A stretch of DNA of 64,000 nt, from contig NZ_KK211162.1 in NCBI RefSeq assembly GCF_000620665.1, positions 186,001 through 250,000 of the forward strand. Reading direction: 5' to 3'. This document shows positions 7,569 to 16,037 of this stretch, piece by piece. The position numbers and the translations under genes are program-made. This DNA is from Sphingomonas sp. URHD0057. GTDB lineage: Bacteria > Pseudomonadota > Alphaproteobacteria > Sphingomonadales > Sphingomonadaceae. Numbering within the stretch: position 1 is the stretch's first letter; every line of letters begins with the position of its first letter. The notes under the pieces are model-generated. The model saw nothing but the letters and a program-made list of their open reading frames with translations. It was not told where the DNA came from and ran no database searches.

Positions 7569-8402
7569 ATGGCCCGTCTCATCCATTTGTCCGACCTGCA
7601 CTTCGGCGCCCATGACGACGAGCTCGTAGCAGCGGTCGAACATAAAGTTGGCGAGCTGAAACCGGATCTCGTCGTGATCAGCGGCGATTTCACGCAGCGG
7701 GCGCGGACCGAGCAATTTCGCGAGGCATGCGAGTTCCTCGAACGACTGCGCGACGGCGGGCACGAGGTTCTCGGCGTCCCCGGCAACCATGACGTGCCGC
7801 TTTATGACGTGCTCCGCCGCTTCCTCTCGCCGCTCACCCGCTACCGCCGGTTCATCGACGACAGCTTGTGCCCCTTCGTCGAGCTGCGGGGTGTGGCGGT
7901 GCTCGGCATCAACACCGCCCGCTCGCTGACCTTCAAGGACGGGCGCATCAGCCGCCACCAGATCGACTTCATCCGCGACACTTTCGCCCGGACACCGGCG
8001 GAGTCCGTGCGCATTCTCGTGACCCATCACCCGCTGTTCGCGGTCCCGGTCGGCGACGAGATCGAGCGCGCGGTCGGCCGGAACGAATCGGCGCTGGATG
8101 CCATCGAGGAGGCGGGTGTGGACCTGCTGCTAGCCGGTCATGCGCATCATGCCTCGGTCCACAGCGCCAGCGACCTCGTGACCCGCGCCGGTGGCGCGCT
8201 CGTCGTCCAGGCGGGCACTGCGACCTCGACCCGCCTGCGCGAGCAGAACCAGAGCTTCAACGTGATCGACGTCGACGACGGCGCCATCAAATTGACCGTC
8301 GAATGCTGGTCCCGCGACGAGTTTCGCGCGATCGACACCAAGCGCTTCGAAAACCGCGACGGAACGTGGCGCATATTGAAAGCGGAGGAGTCGGCGCACT
8401 AG
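7569..8402 (+). CDS. Metallophosphoesterase (calcineurin-like)
   Basis: 277 residues from the ATG at 7569; a TTG at 7551 could add six residues. All five motifs are visible: LSDLHFG (D-x-H), ISGDFTQR (GD), VPGNHDVP (GNHD), VTHHPLF and AGHAHHAS (GH-x-H). These coordinate the two metal ions of this phosphodiesterase fold. It belongs to the CpdA-like group that includes cyclic-nucleotide phosphodiesterases, but the substrate cannot be decided. It lies 15 bases after the NUDIX gene and 8 before nadC. Confidence 0.87.
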   Translation: MARLIHLSDLHFGAHDDELVAAVEHKVGELKPDLVVISGDFTQRARTEQFREACEFLERLRDGGHEVLGVPGNHDVPLYDVLRRFLSPLTRYRRFIDDSLCPFVELRGVAVLGINTARSLTFKDGRISRHQIDFIRDTFARTPAESVRILVTHHPLFAVPVGDEIERAVGRNESALDAIEEAGVDLLLAGHAHHASVHSASDLVTRAGGALVVQAGTATSTRLREQNQSFNVIDVDDGAIKLTVECWSRDEFRAIDTKRFENRDGTWRILKAEESAH

Positions 8403-8410
8403 GAGGGGGG

Positions 8411-9259
8411 ATGCCGCTGCCCCCAGACTTCGATCTCGACGATTTCGTCACCCGGACTCTCGCCGAGGATCTCGGTGTGGGCGGCGACGTCACCTCGAAT
8501 GCCACTATCCCTGCCGATGCCCGCTTCATCGCGGAGATGAATTGTCGCGAACCAATCGTGGTTGCCGGGCTGAAGATCGCGGCGGCGTTCTTCCGGTCGC
8601 TCGACCCGGACGTCACGATTGAGCAGGCGGTCGCGGACGGCGATCGGGCGGAAGCGGGCACGGTGTTGATGCGGCTGTCCGGCAAGGCGCGGGCGATGCT
8701 CACCGCGGAACGGTCGGCACTCAACACGCTGCAGCATCTGTCGGGAATCGCGACGCTAACTCGGCGCTATGTCGATACGATCGCGGGGACCGGCGCGATC
8801 TTGATCGACACGCGAAAGACCATCCCGGGCCTGCGGACGCTCGAGAAATATGCGGTGCGCATGGGCGGCGCCCACAACCACCGCATGCGCCTCGACGATG
8901 GCGTGCTGATCAAGGACAACCATGTCGCCGTCTGCGGGGGCGTGGCCGAAGCCGTGCGGGCAGCGAGAGCTGCGGATACGGGACTTCAGGTCCAGCTCGA
9001 GGTCGACCGGATCGAGCAGATCGAGCCGGCGCTGGCCGCGGGCGCCGACCGCCTGTTGCTCGACAACATGCCCCCGCCGGTCCTGCGCCAGGCCGTCGAG
9101 CTGGTCGCCGGCCGCGTGCCGCTAGAAGCATCGGGTGGAGTGCGGCTGGAAACCATCCGCGCGATCGCGGAGACGGGCGTCGACTTTATCTCGCTCGGGC
9201 GCATCACCCAGTCCGCGCCGGCGGTGGATATCGGGCTCGATTTTGCGCTGAGTCGTTGA
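8411..9259 (+). CDS. nadC: Nicotinate-nucleotide pyrophosphorylase (carboxylating)
   Basis: 282 residues from an ATG with a very strong SD (AGGAGGGGGG, directly before the start). It makes nicotinate mononucleotide from quinolinate and PRPP in NAD synthesis. Diagnostic stretches are AEDLGVGGDVTSNATIP, TAERSALNTLQHLSGIAT, DTRKTIPGLRTLEKYAV, GGAHNHRMRLDDGVLIKDNH and the C-terminal LEASGGVRLETIR..GVDFISLGRIT. nadA and nadB are not nearby. Confidence 0.97.
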   Translation: MPLPPDFDLDDFVTRTLAEDLGVGGDVTSNATIPADARFIAEMNCREPIVVAGLKIAAAFFRSLDPDVTIEQAVADGDRAEAGTVLMRLSGKARAMLTAERSALNTLQHLSGIATLTRRYVDTIAGTGAILIDTRKTIPGLRTLEKYAVRMGGAHNHRMRLDDGVLIKDNHVAVCGGVAEAVRAARAADTGLQVQLEVDRIEQIEPALAAGADRLLLDNMPPPVLRQAVELVAGRVPLEASGGVRLETIRAIAETGVDFISLGRITQSAPAVDIGLDFALSR

Positions 9260-9289
9260 GCCGACGCAACAATGTTCATGTTGGTGACA

Positions 9290-9314
9290 GGAACCGAAGC
9301 GCAGCAGCTTCGCT
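9290..9314 (+). promoter_or_regulatory. Candidate EcfG (general stress) promoter
   Basis: GGAAC (9290-9294), 16 bases, then CGCT (9311-9314). The alphaproteobacterial EcfG consensus is GGAAC-N16/17-CGTT, so one base of the -10 differs. It lies 53 bases before the Gly/Tyr-rich gene. Confidence 0.35.
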
Positions 9315-9366
9315 GAGTCGGCTGCGCGTTCTTCAGCGGTCGTCGCTTCGATCGAGGAGTATTTCG

Positions 9367-10029
9367 ATGATCCAGAGAATCGCGCTTGCGCTCGCGGCTT
9401 CGGCCATGGCGCTCATCCCCACCGCGGCATCGGCCAAGGACCGCCATCACCACGACGGCGGCCGCAACCATTCCTATTCGTACCGCGGTTACTACCCGTC
9501 CTATGGCTACAATAACTACGGCTACGGCTATCCGCGCACCATCGTCAGCATCGGCGTTGGCTCGCCGTACGGCTACGGCGGATATGGCGGCGGCTACGGC
9601 GGCTACGGCAGCTACGGCGGTTACGGAGGATATGGCGGCGGCTACGGCGGCTATTCGGGCTACGGCGGATATGGCGGCGGCTATGGCTATGGCTACCCGG
9701 GTTATGGGTCCTCGGGCTACGGTTATCCGGGATACGGCTATGCCGGATATCCCGGTTACGGCGGCTACGGCGGTGGTTACCCCTACGGTGGCGGCTACGG
9801 CGGCGGCTATCCGTATGGCGGCGGCTACGGCGGCGGTTACCCGTATGGCGGCGGCTATCGCTGCGGCAATCCAGCGGCCGGCGCGGCGGTTGGCGGCGTT
9901 GCCGGCGCGGCGATCGGCGGCGTGATCGCTGGCAATGACGGCCACCGGCACAACACCGGCGAGGGCATTGCAATCGGCGGAGTCCTCGGGGCCGTGCTTG
10001 GCGGTGCGGCTTCCGCGAATAACTGCTGA
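9367..10029 (+). CDS. Exported Gly/Tyr-rich protein with glycine-zipper C terminus
   Basis: 220 residues. ATG at 9367 has GAGGAG 8 bases upstream. A signal peptide ends TAASAK, then a His-rich patch (DRHHHDGG), then about 100 residues of YGG/GYG repeats, including near-identical 12-residue units GGGYPYGGGYGG at 9780-9860. The last 55 residues hold two glycine-zipper helices (AAGAAVGGVAGAAIGGVIAG and GIAIGGVLGAVLGG), the 2TM zipper of the SlyB/RcnB-like envelope proteins. Two cysteines flank the zipper. Probably periplasmic or outer-membrane associated. A near-match to a stress promoter and a terminator at 10043 frame it as a single-gene unit. Confidence 0.8.
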   Translation: MIQRIALALAASAMALIPTAASAKDRHHHDGGRNHSYSYRGYYPSYGYNNYGYGYPRTIVSIGVGSPYGYGGYGGGYGGYGSYGGYGGYGGGYGGYSGYGGYGGGYGYGYPGYGSSGYGYPGYGYAGYPGYGGYGGGYPYGGGYGGGYPYGGGYGGGYPYGGGYRCGNPAAGAAVGGVAGAAIGGVIAGNDGHRHNTGEGIAIGGVLGAVLGGAASANNC

Positions 10030-10042
10030 CACGAGTCCCCAG

Positions 10043-10078
10043 AAAGAGCGGGGCCGGCCTTGTCGGTTCCGCTCTTTT
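10043..10078 (+). terminator. Terminator after the Gly/Tyr-rich gene
   Basis: AAAGAGCGG pairs perfectly with CCGCTCTTT across an 18-base inner region, and the right arm ends in TTTT. It lies 13 bases after the stop. Confidence 0.75.
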
Positions 10079-10148
10079 GATTCGTGCAATCGGGGCGAAT
10101 CCCCCTATATGACCGCCCGAGGCGCGCCACGCGCCGGGGAGACGGCAT

Positions 10149-11555
10149 TTGTTCAAGGGCCTCAAGCCCATCTTGTACGCCGGCAAGGAAGTCTGGCCGC
10201 TGATCGAAGGCGGCAAGGGCGTGTCCGCCACGAACCATGCCAGCTCGGGCGCTTGGGCCGCTGCCGGCGGCATCGGCACGGTCAGCGCCGTCAATGCCGA
10301 CAGCTATGATGCCGAGGGCCGGATCATCCCCCAGGTCTATGAGGCGCTGACCCGCCGCGACCGCCACGAAGAGTTGATCAAATATGCGATCGACGGCGCG
10401 GTCGCGCAGGTCCATCGCGCCTACGATATTGCGTCGGGCAAGGGCGCCATCAACATCAACGTCTTGTGGGAGATGGGCGGTGCGCAGCGAGTGCTGCACG
10501 GCGTCCTCGAGCGAACCAAGGGCCTGGTGTCCGGCGTCACCTGCGGGGCGGGGATGCCCTACAAGCTGAGCGAAATCGCGGCGTCCTACGGCGTCAACTA
10601 CCTGCCGATCATCAGCTCGGCGCGCGCGTTCAGCGCGCTGTGGAAGCGCGCCTATCACAAGGCCGCCGAGTGGCTTGCGGCAGTCGTCTATGAGGACCCG
10701 TGGCTGGCGGGCGGGCACAACGGCCTCAGCAACGCCGAGGACCCGCGCAAGCCGCAGGACCCATATCCACGCGTCGCCGCGCTTCGCCAGACGATGCGCG
10801 AAAACGGCATCGCCGACAGCGTCCCGATCGTCATGGCCGGCGGCGTCTGGCGCCTCGACGAGTGGGACAATTGGATCGACAATCCGGAACTCGGCCAGAT
10901 CGTCTTCCAGTTCGGGACTCGGCCGCTGCTGACTCAGGAAAGCCCGATCCCGCCCGAGTGGAAGGCGCGGCTGATGACGCTCGAGGAAGGCGACATCCTG
11001 CTCCATCGCTTCTCGCCGACCGGCTTCTATTCGTCCGCGGTGCGCAACCCGTTCCTGCGCAATCTCGAGGCGCGCAGCGAGCGCCAGATCGCCTACACCA
11101 AGGACCCGATCGGCGATCACCATTTCGAGCTCGACGTCGGCATCGGCACCAAGAAGAATTACTGGGTCACCAAGGGCGACCTCCAGCACGCCCGCGAATG
11201 GTATGCCCGCGGCTTCACCAATGCGATGAAGTCGCCCGACGACACTTTGATCTTCGTGACGCCGGAGGAAGAGAAGCAGATCCGCAAGGATCAGGCCGAT
11301 TGCATGGGCTGCCTTAGCCAATGCGCCTTCTCGTCGTGGGCCGACAATGAGAAGAACTCGACCGGGCGGCTCGCCGACCCGCGCAGCTTCTGCATCCAGA
11401 AGACGCTCCAGGACATCGCCCATGGCGCACCGGTCGAGCAGAATTTGATGTTCGCCGGCCACGCGGCGTTCCGGTTCAAGAGCGATCCATTTTACTCCAA
11501 CGGTTTCGTCCCGACGGTGAAGCAGCTTGTGGACCGTATCCTGACTGGCGCCTGA
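10149..11555 (+). CDS. Nitronate monooxygenase-like flavoprotein with C-terminal Cys motif
   Basis: 468 residues from a TTG preceded by GGGGAGA; no ATG or GTG offers a better start. The N-terminal 330 residues follow the nitronate monooxygenase / FMN-binding TIM barrel: VSGVTCGAGMPYKL, a second strand NYLPIISSARAFSAL, GGHNGLSN, and the phosphate-binding IVMAGGVWRLDEW..QFGTRPL. The family is usually about 350 residues. The extra C-terminal part carries CMGCLSQCAFSSW and a later Cys (SFCIQKT), which could bind a metal or Fe-S cluster. Family placement is firm, substrate unknown. It overlaps the next gene by one base. Confidence 0.75.
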   Translation: MFKGLKPILYAGKEVWPLIEGGKGVSATNHASSGAWAAAGGIGTVSAVNADSYDAEGRIIPQVYEALTRRDRHEELIKYAIDGAVAQVHRAYDIASGKGAININVLWEMGGAQRVLHGVLERTKGLVSGVTCGAGMPYKLSEIAASYGVNYLPIISSARAFSALWKRAYHKAAEWLAAVVYEDPWLAGGHNGLSNAEDPRKPQDPYPRVAALRQTMRENGIADSVPIVMAGGVWRLDEWDNWIDNPELGQIVFQFGTRPLLTQESPIPPEWKARLMTLEEGDILLHRFSPTGFYSSAVRNPFLRNLEARSERQIAYTKDPIGDHHFELDVGIGTKKNYWVTKGDLQHAREWYARGFTNAMKSPDDTLIFVTPEEEKQIRKDQADCMGCLSQCAFSSWADNEKNSTGRLADPRSFCIQKTLQDIAHGAPVEQNLMFAGHAAFRFKSDPFYSNGFVPTVKQLVDRILTGA

Positions 11556-12034
11556 TGTTTGTTCGGGGGCTGCTCACCGCATTGTTGATTATCGCTGTCG
11601 CGACGCCCGCGGCCGCCCAGGACAAGAAGCCGCCTTACTGGGCGTCGATCGCGTCGGGGCAGGCGATGATGCGCACCGGGCCGGCCCGCAATTATCCCGG
11701 CACCTGGCTCTACCAGCGCCGCGACCTCCCGATCCGGGTGCTCCAGACCTATCCCAATTGGCGGCTGATCGAGGACCCCGACGGCACCCAGGGATGGATG
11801 CTGGTCACGCTGCTCAGCGACCGCCGTACTGCAATCGTCAGGAAGGGCGAGCCACGGCCGGTCCGGGTCGAACCCAGCGACGGCGCCAAGGTTCGCTACA
11901 TGGCCGAGCAGGGCGTGGTCGGGCGCATCGACAAGTGCGGCAGCGGCTGGTGCCGGATCGCGGTCGGGAACCGGCAAGGGTACATCCGCGCGTCGGACAT
12001 CTGGGGTGTCGGCGAGAACGAGGTCGTGGACTGA
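11555..12034 (+). CDS. Exported bacterial SH3-domain protein
   Basis: 159 residues. ATG overlaps the upstream stop (TGATG). A signal peptide (LLTALLIIAVATPAAAQ) is followed by two SH3-like repeats: MRTGPARNYPGTWLY..LPIRVLQTYPNWRLIEDPDGTQGWM and VRVEPSDGAKVRYMAEQGVVGRIDKCGSGWCRIAVGNRQGYI. Such periplasmic SH3b proteins generally bind peptidoglycan or partner proteins. The two cysteines of the second repeat could form a disulfide. Probably co-translated with the flavoprotein, though the functional link is unclear. Confidence 0.85.
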   Translation: MFVRGLLTALLIIAVATPAAAQDKKPPYWASIASGQAMMRTGPARNYPGTWLYQRRDLPIRVLQTYPNWRLIEDPDGTQGWMLVTLLSDRRTAIVRKGEPRPVRVEPSDGAKVRYMAEQGVVGRIDKCGSGWCRIAVGNRQGYIRASDIWGVGENEVVD

Positions 12035-12055
12035 CGATCAACTTGGGGGCGTGAC

Positions 12056-12511
12056 ATGAAGGCGTTTTTCGCAATCCTAATCGGAGCATTGATCATGACC
12101 AGCACTGCGGAAGCTGCGCCGCGCTCCGCCGTCCAGCATTACGGAAACCCGACGCTAAACGGTCAGCCGCTTCCATTTTCCGAGGCGGTTCGCGTTGGAG
12201 ACGTCCTCTATCTCTCGGGACAGTTGGGCAGAGGGCCGGACGGCACGTTGCCCGACGGCATCGAGGCGCAGACCAAGCAAACTCTCGACAACATCGGCGC
12301 GACATTGAAGCTCGCCGGGCTCGGCTACGAAGACATCTTCCATTGCACCGCGATGCTGGCCGACATGAAGCTCTGGCCTGACTTCAACAAAGCCTATGTG
12401 ACCTATTTCCCGGAAGGAAAGCGCCCGGCCCGAAGCGCGTTCGGCACCAGCGGCCTGGCGCTAGGTGGCCTGATTGAGCTGGAGTGCCAGGCTTATGCCG
12501 GGAAAAAGTAG
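12056..12511 (+). CDS. RidA/YjgF family protein with signal peptide
   Basis: 151 residues. MKAFFAILIGALIMTSTAEA is a signal peptide, then a full RidA domain: PLPFSEAVRVGDVLYLSGQLGR, the central TLDNIGATLKLAGLGYEDI, and the C-terminal RPARSAFGTSGLALGGLIELECQAYA, which contains the conserved arginine that binds the imine/enamine intermediate. Classical RidA is cytosolic and hydrolyses reactive 2-aminoacrylate. Exported versions are a separate subgroup of unknown role. It overlaps the next gene by 17 bases. Confidence 0.87.
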   Translation: MKAFFAILIGALIMTSTAEAAPRSAVQHYGNPTLNGQPLPFSEAVRVGDVLYLSGQLGRGPDGTLPDGIEAQTKQTLDNIGATLKLAGLGYEDIFHCTAMLADMKLWPDFNKAYVTYFPEGKRPARSAFGTSGLALGGLIELECQAYAGKK

Positions 12512-13001
12512 CCTACTCGTCCTCGCTGTTGTGCTCACCGGCTGCGGCACCGAAACCTATCCAGGTCAATGCCACCAATTGCTATCAGGCTGGGTTACGA
12601 ATGAGCATGGCTTTGGCATCCTTGGCATGGCCTCCGACATTCGATTGCAAAAGGACGGGGCGCTGACGCTCGATCGCAAAACGTTGAGTCGTGAGCAGTT
12701 AGTTCGATACAGTCGTCAGCTCGGCGACATGAACCCAAGAGTCTTCGTCACTTTGGCTATCGACGATGGCGCATCCTGCAAACAAGTCAGAGCAGTTCGC
12801 GCGATCATTGATGCCGGCGTCGATTGTAACGGCGGCAATCGTGGCAAGTGCGGCGAGGGGCCAGGACCGTGGCCGGTCTTCGGCGACGTCCCGCCATTCC
12901 CAATCGTTCAGGAATATCGAGACGGGCGTTATCGCTGGCTCAAACCAGGTGTCACCGACGAGCGATGGCGTGCAGCAAACGTTCGCCAGCCGAACCGCTG
13001 A
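12495..13001 (+). CDS. Putative lipoprotein of unknown function
   Basis: 168 residues from the ATG at 12495, inside the end of the RidA gene. MPGKSSLLVLAVVLTGCGTE is a lipoprotein signal with lipobox LTGC. No known domain. The mature part has five further cysteines (QCHQ, SCKQ, DCNGGNRGKCGEG), which suggests a disulfide-stabilised periplasmic fold, and ends WPVFGDVPPFPIVQEYRDGRYRWLKP. Its overlap with RidA and same direction suggest one transcript. Confidence 0.65.
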   Translation: MPGKSSLLVLAVVLTGCGTETYPGQCHQLLSGWVTNEHGFGILGMASDIRLQKDGALTLDRKTLSREQLVRYSRQLGDMNPRVFVTLAIDDGASCKQVRAVRAIIDAGVDCNGGNRGKCGEGPGPWPVFGDVPPFPIVQEYRDGRYRWLKPGVTDERWRAANVRQPNR

Positions 13002-13007
13002 ACCGCC

Positions 13008-14201
13008 TTAGACCAGCTCCACCGCCACCGCAGTCGCTTCGCCGCCGCCGATACACAGGCTCGCGATGCCGCGCTTGAGGCCGCGGTCCTGGAGGGCGGC
13101 GATCAGGGTTGTCGTGATGCGCGCGCCGCTGGCGCCGATCGGGTGGCCGAGCGCGGTCGCGCCGCCGTTGACGTTGATCTTGTCGCGCGGGATGCCGATG
13201 TCGCGCATCGCGATCATGGCGACGCAGGCGAACGCCTCGTTGACCTCGAACAGGTCGACGTCGCCGACGCTCCAGCCGGCCTTGTCGAGCACCTTTTGGA
13301 TTGCGGGCACGGGCGCCGAAGTGAACTTTTCCGGCTCCTGCGCGTGTGCAGCGTGGGCGACGATGCGCGCAATTGGCGCCTTGCCGAGCTTGTCGGCGAC
13401 GCTCTGGCGGGTCAGCACCAGCGCGGCGGCGCCGTCGCTGATCGATGAGCTGGTCGCCGCGGTGATCGTGCCGTCCTTGGCGAAGGCGGCCTTGAGCTGC
13501 TTGATCTTCTCGGGATTGCCCTTGCCCGGCTGCTCGTCGACGTCGACGGTGACCTCGCCCTTGCGGGTGACGACCGTGACCGGCACCACTTCCTTTTCGA
13601 ACTTGCCGTGGGTGATCGCCTCGTTGGCACGGCGCAGGCTTTCGATGGCATATTCGTCCTGCTGTTCGCGGGTGAACTGATATTCGCGGGCGGCGTCCTC
13701 GGCGAAGGTGCCCATCGCGCGGCCGGCGTCATAGGCATCCTCGAGCCCGTCAAGCATCATGTGGTCGTAGACGGTGTCGTGGCCGATGCGCGCTCCGGCG
13801 CGGTGCTTCTTCAAGAGGAAGGGGGCGTTGGTCATGCTTTCCATGCCGCCGGCGACGATGATATCGGCCGAACCCGCAGCGAGCATATCGTGCGCGAACA
13901 TCGCCGCCTGCATGCCCGATCCGCACACCTTGTTGACGGTCACCGCTTCGGCGGACTTGGGCAGCCCCGCGCCGATCGCCGCCTGGCGCGCCGGGGCCTG
14001 GCCGAGGCCGGCGGAGAGAACGTTGCCCATGAACACCTTGTCGACTTGGTCGCCGCTGAGCCCGGCGCGCTCGACCGCCGCCTTGACCGCCGTCGCTCCG
14101 AGCTCGGTCGCGCTGACGCCGCTGAGCGCGCCCTGAAAGCTGCCCATCGGGGTGCGGGCGTAGGACAGGATGACGATCGGGTCGGACGCGGTGGTGGCCA
14201 T
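13008..14201 (-). CDS. Acetyl-CoA C-acetyltransferase (thiolase)
   Basis: 397 residues, typical biosynthetic/degradative thiolase length. The active-site triad is complete: VNKVCGSGMQAAM (nucleophilic Cys), GGATALGHPIGASG (His) and CIGGGEATAVAVE (C-terminal Cys). It interconverts two acetyl-CoA and acetoacetyl-CoA. Near isovaleryl-CoA dehydrogenase and a biotin carboxylase it could finish leucine breakdown (acetoacetyl-CoA to acetyl-CoA), but the same enzyme serves polyhydroxybutyrate synthesis, so no symbol is given. Confidence 0.93.
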   Translation of the reverse strand: MATTASDPIVILSYARTPMGSFQGALSGVSATELGATAVKAAVERAGLSGDQVDKVFMGNVLSAGLGQAPARQAAIGAGLPKSAEAVTVNKVCGSGMQAAMFAHDMLAAGSADIIVAGGMESMTNAPFLLKKHRAGARIGHDTVYDHMMLDGLEDAYDAGRAMGTFAEDAAREYQFTREQQDEYAIESLRRANEAITHGKFEKEVVPVTVVTRKGEVTVDVDEQPGKGNPEKIKQLKAAFAKDGTITAATSSSISDGAAALVLTRQSVADKLGKAPIARIVAHAAHAQEPEKFTSAPVPAIQKVLDKAGWSVGDVDLFEVNEAFACVAMIAMRDIGIPRDKINVNGGATALGHPIGASGARITTTLIAALQDRGLKRGIASLCIGGGEATAVAVELV

Positions 14202-14321
14202 CGGGGATGCTCCGGAGTCGGGGGAATGTTGCAGCGCACATAAGACGCCGCGACGAGGGTTTCAAACCGCGTCGGAACAGCCGTTGCTTTCGCGGCGCGC
14301 ACTGATAGCTTCGGCGGCGAA

Positions 14322-14792
14322 ATGACTCGGCTGCCGGCCCTGCTGTTGATTGCCTCCACCGGCCTGTTCGGCCTGTCGGTCGCGGCAGCGCAGACTCCGC
14401 CGCCGCTCCCCGCGCCGGCCTTCGCGTCCTTCGCGGTGCCGCCCTACAAGAACCTTAAAATCTTTCCCGCCGACGTCACCCGCGACCAGCTGCTGTCGAA
14501 CATGAAGTTCTTCGCGCAATCGCTCGGCGTGCGTTGCACCTATTGCCACGTCGGCGAGGAGGGGAAGCCGCTGTCGACGTTCGATTTTGCGTCGGACGCG
14601 AAGGACAAGAAGCTGGTCGCGCGCAAGATGCTGGCGATGGCCCACCGCATCAACAGCCAGGATTTCGGGCTGACCGATTCGAGCAAGCTCAAGGTGACCT
14701 GCTTCACCTGCCACCGCGGCTCGACCCATCCGCTGACCGCGCCGCCGGCGGAGGATGCGGCCCCGGCTCCGGCCAAGCCCGAACGCGCCTGA
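14322..14792 (+). CDS. Exported diheme c-type cytochrome, photosynthetic reaction-centre cytochrome-like
   Basis: 156 residues. Signal peptide [19 protein letters not shown], then two heme-binding motifs, CTYCH and CFTCH, about 54 residues apart. The surrounding [35 protein letters not shown] is the signature of the CytC_RC-type fold found in non-phototrophs. The tail is Pro/Ala-rich. Electron partner unknown. It is divergent from the thiolase and directly upstream of the isovaleryl-CoA dehydrogenase. Confidence 0.85.
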   Translation: MTRLPALLLIASTGLFGLSVAAAQTPPPLPAPAFASFAVPPYKNLKIFPADVTRDQLLSNMKFFAQSLGVRCTYCHVGEEGKPLSTFDFASDAKDKKLVARKMLAMAHRINSQDFGLTDSSKLKVTCFTCHRGSTHPLTAPPAEDAAPAPAKPERA

Positions 14793-14853
14793 CCGCTACT
14801 CCCTTTCCCAAGCGCGAGCCTTCCTGCTAGCGCCCCGCGCTGGAGGAAGTCCC

Positions 14854-16005
14854 ATGTCCGAAGCAACGCTCGATTTCGACCTCGGCGAGATGGCCGACAC
14901 CATCCGCGAGACGACGCAGCGTTTCGCGAGCGACAAGATCGCGCCGATCGCGGCGGAGATCGACGAGACCGACGAGTTCCCGCGCCACCTGTGGCCGCAG
15001 ATGGGCGAGCTCGGGCTTCACGGCATCACGGTCGAGGAAGAGTTCGGCGGGCTCGGCCTCGGCTACGTCGAGCATGTCGTCGCGCAGGAGGAAGTGGCGC
15101 GCGCGTCGGCGTCGGTGGGTTTGAGCTACGGCGCCCATTCGAACCTGTGTATCAATCAGATCCGGCGCTGGGCGAATCCCGAGCAGAAGAAGCAATTCCT
15201 GCCCAAGCTGATCAGCGGCGAGCATGTCGGGGCGCTGGCGATGAGCGAAGCGGGCGCGGGCAGCGACGTCGTCGGAATGAAGCTCAAGGCCGAGAAGAGC
15301 GGAAACGGCTATCGGCTCAACGGCACCAAGTTCTGGATCACCAACGGCTCGGAAGCCGACACGCTCGTCGTGTACGCCAAGACAGGCGAGGGCAGCCGCG
15401 GGATCACCGCCTTTCTGATCGAAAAGGAAATGACCGGCTTCTCAGTTGGCCAGAAAGTCGACAAGCTCGGCATCCGCGGCTCACCCACCGCCGAGCTGGT
15501 GTTCGACGATTGCTTCGTCCCGCCCGAGAACATCCTCGGCGAGGAAAATAAAGGCGTCGAGGTGCTGATGAGCGGCCTCGATTACGAGCGGACGATCCTC
15601 GCGGGGATGCAGATCGGGATCATGCAAGCGTGCCTCGATTGCGTCCTCCCTTATGTCCGCGAACGCAAGCAATTCGGCAAGCCGATCGGCAGCTTCCAGC
15701 TGATGCAGGCGAAGATCGCGGACATGTACGTCGCGCTGAATTCATCCCGTGCCTACGTCTACCAGGTCGCCAAGGCATGCGATGCCGGCAAGACCACGCG
15801 GCACGACGCCGCCGGCGCGATCCTGCTCGCCTCCGAGAACGCCGTGAAGGTCGCCAACGAAGCCGTGCAGGCACTGGGCGGCGCCGGCTACACCAAGGAC
15901 TGGCCGGTCGAGCGCTATTATCGCGACGCCAAGCTGCTCGACATCGGCGCCGGCACCAACGAGATCCGCCGCATGCTCATCGGCCGCGAGGTCATCGGGG
16001 TCTGA
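14854..16005 (+). CDS. ivd: Isovaleryl-CoA dehydrogenase
   Basis: 383 residues from the ATG at 14854 with GGAGGAA upstream; the frame is open further 5' without a start signal. Acyl-CoA dehydrogenase fold: [58 protein letters not shown], and the terminal [38 protein letters not shown]. The motif LDYERTILA places the catalytic glutamate on the helix used by isovaleryl-CoA dehydrogenases (Y-E-R), not the GTxE position of straight-chain enzymes. It oxidises isovaleryl-CoA to 3-methylcrotonyl-CoA in leucine catabolism, the substrate of the carboxylase encoded at 20-25 kb. Confidence 0.9.
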   Translation: MSEATLDFDLGEMADTIRETTQRFASDKIAPIAAEIDETDEFPRHLWPQMGELGLHGITVEEEFGGLGLGYVEHVVAQEEVARASASVGLSYGAHSNLCINQIRRWANPEQKKQFLPKLISGEHVGALAMSEAGAGSDVVGMKLKAEKSGNGYRLNGTKFWITNGSEADTLVVYAKTGEGSRGITAFLIEKEMTGFSVGQKVDKLGIRGSPTAELVFDDCFVPPENILGEENKGVEVLMSGLDYERTILAGMQIGIMQACLDCVLPYVRERKQFGKPIGSFQLMQAKIADMYVALNSSRAYVYQVAKACDAGKTTRHDAAGAILLASENAVKVANEAVQALGGAGYTKDWPVERYYRDAKLLDIGAGTNEIRRMLIGREVIGV

Positions 16006-16037
16006 TGTGGTAGAGACCCTCCACCGGGGGGCTGCCC

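Noticed and set aside
9550-9860. CRISPR or tandem DNA repeat array
   Set aside because: The repetition is of YGG/GYG codons within one exported protein; there are no conserved repeats with unique spacers.
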